Assembly (NCBI GenBank): GCA_003523545.1
Contig: DQAM01000379.1
Span: 1-8,032, forward strand
Source: Dysgonomonas sp.
Lineage (GTDB): Bacteria > Bacteroidota > Bacteroidia > Bacteroidales > Dysgonomonadaceae
Length of the DNA stretch: 8,032 nucleotides
Direction of reading: 5' to 3'
The first letter of the stretch is position 1, and every line of letters starts with the position of its first letter. Positions 6,007 to 8,032 of the stretch are shown here, in pieces. Both the position numbers and the translations under genes were made by a program. The notes below the pieces were generated by a model. That model did no database searches, was not told the DNA's origin, and saw only the letters and a list, made by a program, of their open reading frames with translations.

Positions 6007-8032
6007 TTATTTACCGGAAACAATCTTTTTTATTTCATTCAGTTTGTTGAGCGCTTCCATCGGGGTTAGGTTATTTACGTCCAGATTATTTATTTCGTCA
6101 CGAACCTGGCTTAACACCGGATCATCGAGCTGGAAAAAGCTCAGCTGATAACCTTCTCTTTTTTCACTGATATCTTTGATTGGTTTTTTCGAGATGCCCT
6201 GTTTCCGGTTATCTGATTCGAGTTGCTTCAGAATATCATCCGCCCGTTTAACTATGCTTTGCGGCATACCTGCCATCTTGGCCACATGTATACCGAAACT
6301 GTGTTCGCTGCCTCCTCTCACCAGTTTGCGGAGGAAAATCACTTTATTATCTATTTCCTTTACCGATACGTTATAGTTCTTAATCCTTTTGAAAGATTTC
6401 TCCATCTCGTTCAGTTCATGGTAGTGGGTGGCAAAAAGGGTTTTTGCCCGTGCTTTCGGATGCTCGTGTATGTATTCCACAATAGACCAGGCTATGGATA
6501 TACCGTCATAAGTGCTGGTTCCACGCCCTAATTCGTCAAACAATACCAGGCTGCGTTCCGACAAGTTATTAAGGATATCCGAAGCTTCGTTCATTTCTAC
6601 CATGAAGGTTGATTCGCCGAGGGAGATGTTGTCGGATGCCCCTACGCGGGTAAAAATCTTATCGACAAGGCCGATACGGGCCGCTTCGGCCGGCACATAG
6701 CTTCCCGCCTGAGCCATTAGCGTGATAAGGGCTGTCTGCCGGAGCAGGGCGGACTTACCTGCCATATTAGGCCCTGTAATAATGATAATTTGCTGCGACT
6801 TATTATCCAGATATACATCGTTGGCGATATACTGTTCTCCGATTGGAAGCTGTTTTTCGATAACCGGATGCCTGCCTGCTTTTATTTCCAGTTCATCCGA
6901 ATCGGAAATCTGAGGACGGATATATTTGTTTTCCTGTGCAGTCTTTGCAAACGAAAGAAGGCAGTCTGTTTGAGCTATGAGGTTTGCATTGGTTTGAATG
7001 GCTGGTATATATTCCAAAAGGGAATTAACCAATTCGTTGAAGATAGCCGTTTCAAGTGCCAAAATCTTTTCCTCGGCTCCAAGTATTTGCTCTTCGTATT
7101 CTTTTAACTCCTGTGTGATATACCGTTCGGCATTAACCAATGTCTGTTTTCTTATCCAGTTTTCAGGAACTTTGTCCTTATGGGCATTGCGTACTTCGAT
7201 ATAGTATCCGAAAACATTATTGAAACTGATTTTCAGGGAAGGGATTCCGGTGCTTTCTATTTCACGCTGCTGTATCTGTATGAGGTAATCTTTTCCGGAA
7301 TAAGCAATGGTGCGGAGACGATCCAGTTCTTCACTTACCCCGTCCTTTATTACATTACCCTTGTTTAGCAGGGAAGGAGGTTCGTTTTGAACTTCCTTCT
7401 CAATGCGGTTTCTGACCTCTGGACATGGATTGAGCGCATTTCCGATTTTTTTTAAGCTCGGCTCATCAGATGCCAGAAAGGCTTCCTGTATTGGAGCAAT
7501 GGCATTGAGCGCCACTTTTAACTGCACAATTTCCCGTGGTGTTACACGGCCTACAGCCACCTTCGAAATGATACGTTCCAGATCCCCGATGAGGGAAAGC
7601 TGTTCCTCCAGCATCTTTTTTAGTTCTGGATCGCGGAAAAAATATTCGACGACATCCAGGCGTTCGTTTATCCGGTCGGCATTCTTTAGCGGGAAAACAA
7701 GCCAGCGGCGGAGCATCCTTGCACCCATAGGCGATATGGTTTTGTCTATAATGTCGAGAAGAGATTTTCCCCCGTCGTTCATAGTCGACACGATCTCCAG
7801 GCTGCGGATGGTAAATTTGTCCAGCCTCACATATTTATCCTCTTCGATGCGGGAAAGCGTCGTAATATGCCCCAAATGGTTGTGCTGGGTTATATCCAGA
7901 TAGGTGAGTATTGTCCCAGCCGCAATTATTCCGTCAGCCATGTCTTCTACCCCGTAGCCTTTGAGGTTTTTGGTCTCAAAATGCTTTAAAAGTCGGTCGC
8001 GTGCGGTATCTTTAGTAAATACCCAGTCTTCC
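6007..8032 (-). CDS. mutS: DNA mismatch repair protein MutS, N-terminus outside window
   Basis: This is the C-terminal 674 residues of MutS. The reading frame is still open at the right edge: the 30 codons at 7942-8031, before the Met at 7941, encode EDWVFTKD...LKGYGVED, the usual MutS connector sequence, so that Met is not the start. By family length (about 850-870) roughly 190-200 residues are missing, including the mismatch-reading domain with its Phe-x-Glu motif. Present are the end of the connector, the lever/core and clamp helices, and the ATPase: Walker A GPNMAGKS (bases 6751-6774), Walker B and signature [10 protein letters not shown] (6511-6540), then FATHYHEL. The C-terminal segment ends [18 protein letters not shown]. 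MutS dimers bind mispairs and, with ATP, recruit MutL. The ATPase looks intact. The gene converges on the GT4 gene, 16 bp apart; its promoter is off the window. Confidence 0.97.
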   Translation of the reverse strand, partial: EDWVFTKDTARDRLLKHFETKNLKGYGVEDMADGIIAAGTILTYLDITQHNHLGHITTLSRIEEDKYVRLDKFTIRSLEIVSTMNDGGKSLLDIIDKTISPMGARMLRRWLVFPLKNADRINERLDVVEYFFRDPELKKMLEEQLSLIGDLERIISKVAVGRVTPREIVQLKVALNAIAPIQEAFLASDEPSLKKIGNALNPCPEVRNRIEKEVQNEPPSLLNKGNVIKDGVSEELDRLRTIAYSGKDYLIQIQQREIESTGIPSLKISFNNVFGYYIEVRNAHKDKVPENWIRKQTLVNAERYITQELKEYEEQILGAEEKILALETAIFNELVNSLLEYIPAIQTNANLIAQTDCLLSFAKTAQENKYIRPQISDSDELEIKAGRHPVIEKQLPIGEQYIANDVYLDNKSQQIIIITGPNMAGKSALLRQTALITLMAQAGSYVPAEAARIGLVDKIFTRVGASDNISLGESTFMVEMNEASDILNNLSERSLVLFDELGRGTSTYDGISIAWSIVEYIHEHPKARAKTLFATHYHELNEMEKSFKRIKNYNVSVKEIDNKVIFLRKLVRGGSEHSFGIHVAKMAGMPQSIVKRADDILKQLESDNRKQGISKKPIKDISEKREGYQLSFFQLDDPVLSQVRDEINNLDVNNLTPMEALNKLNEIKKIVSGK

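Noticed and set aside
6005..6031. Possible terminator between GT4 and mutS (GATT/AATC arms followed by six T)
   Set aside because: Only 4 bp can pair around a 13-nt loop, and the T run belongs to the mutS coding sequence.
7403..7903. 166-codon plus-strand open frame opposite mutS
   Set aside because: It lies wholly antisense to well-conserved MutS sequence and its product is Ser/Arg-rich with no recognisable domain, as expected for a shadow frame.

Overview
The window reads as ordinary chromosome from a member of the Bacteroidota, most likely the order Bacteroidales. Supporting this: moderate to low G+C with very A/T-rich intergenic DNA; three copies of the Bacteroidota-type -7 box (TAnnTTTG) in front of genes; almost no Shine-Dalgarno sequences; and a gene set (DUF4369/thioredoxin-fold lipoprotein, DUF4254 protein) typical of that phylum. 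Genus cannot be fixed from sequence reading alone.

Layout, left to right. Bases 1-180 are A/T-rich leader with a -7 box. At 181-1275 (+) a TTG-started lipoprotein joins an N-terminal DUF4369 domain to a thioredoxin-like domain that has lost its catalytic cysteines. A long hairpin (about 1300-1336) ends that unit, and a new -7 box sits directly behind it. At 1383-2927 (+) is a complete ComM/YifB-family AAA+ ATPase. A 117-bp gap follows, holding a 17-bp direct repeat (31-bp period) and a third -7 box. From 3045 to 5990 (+) three tightly spaced genes form an apparent operon: a DUF4254 protein, a GT9 (heptosyltransferase-like) glycosyltransferase and a GT4 glycosyltransferase. At 6007-8032 (-), converging on the operon with only 16 bp between stop codons, is mutS, which runs off the right edge and lacks its N-terminal mismatch-reading domain here.

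How the genes fit together. The 3045-5990 operon most plausibly works in cell-envelope glycan assembly (LPS/LOS core or a related surface glycan), with GT9 and GT4 acting in sequence and the DUF4254 protein in an unknown accessory or enzymatic role. ComM (branch migration in recombination of incoming DNA) and MutS (mismatch repair) are DNA-maintenance genes that appear to be neighbours rather than parts of one pathway. The lipoprotein is probably an envelope protein of non-redox function.

Nothing here is a clear mobile element, CRISPR array, tRNA or rRNA. The least explained parts are the DUF4254 protein, the 58-residue hydrophilic tail on the GT9 enzyme, the cysteine-free thioredoxin fold, and the repeated element in front of the glycosyltransferase operon.
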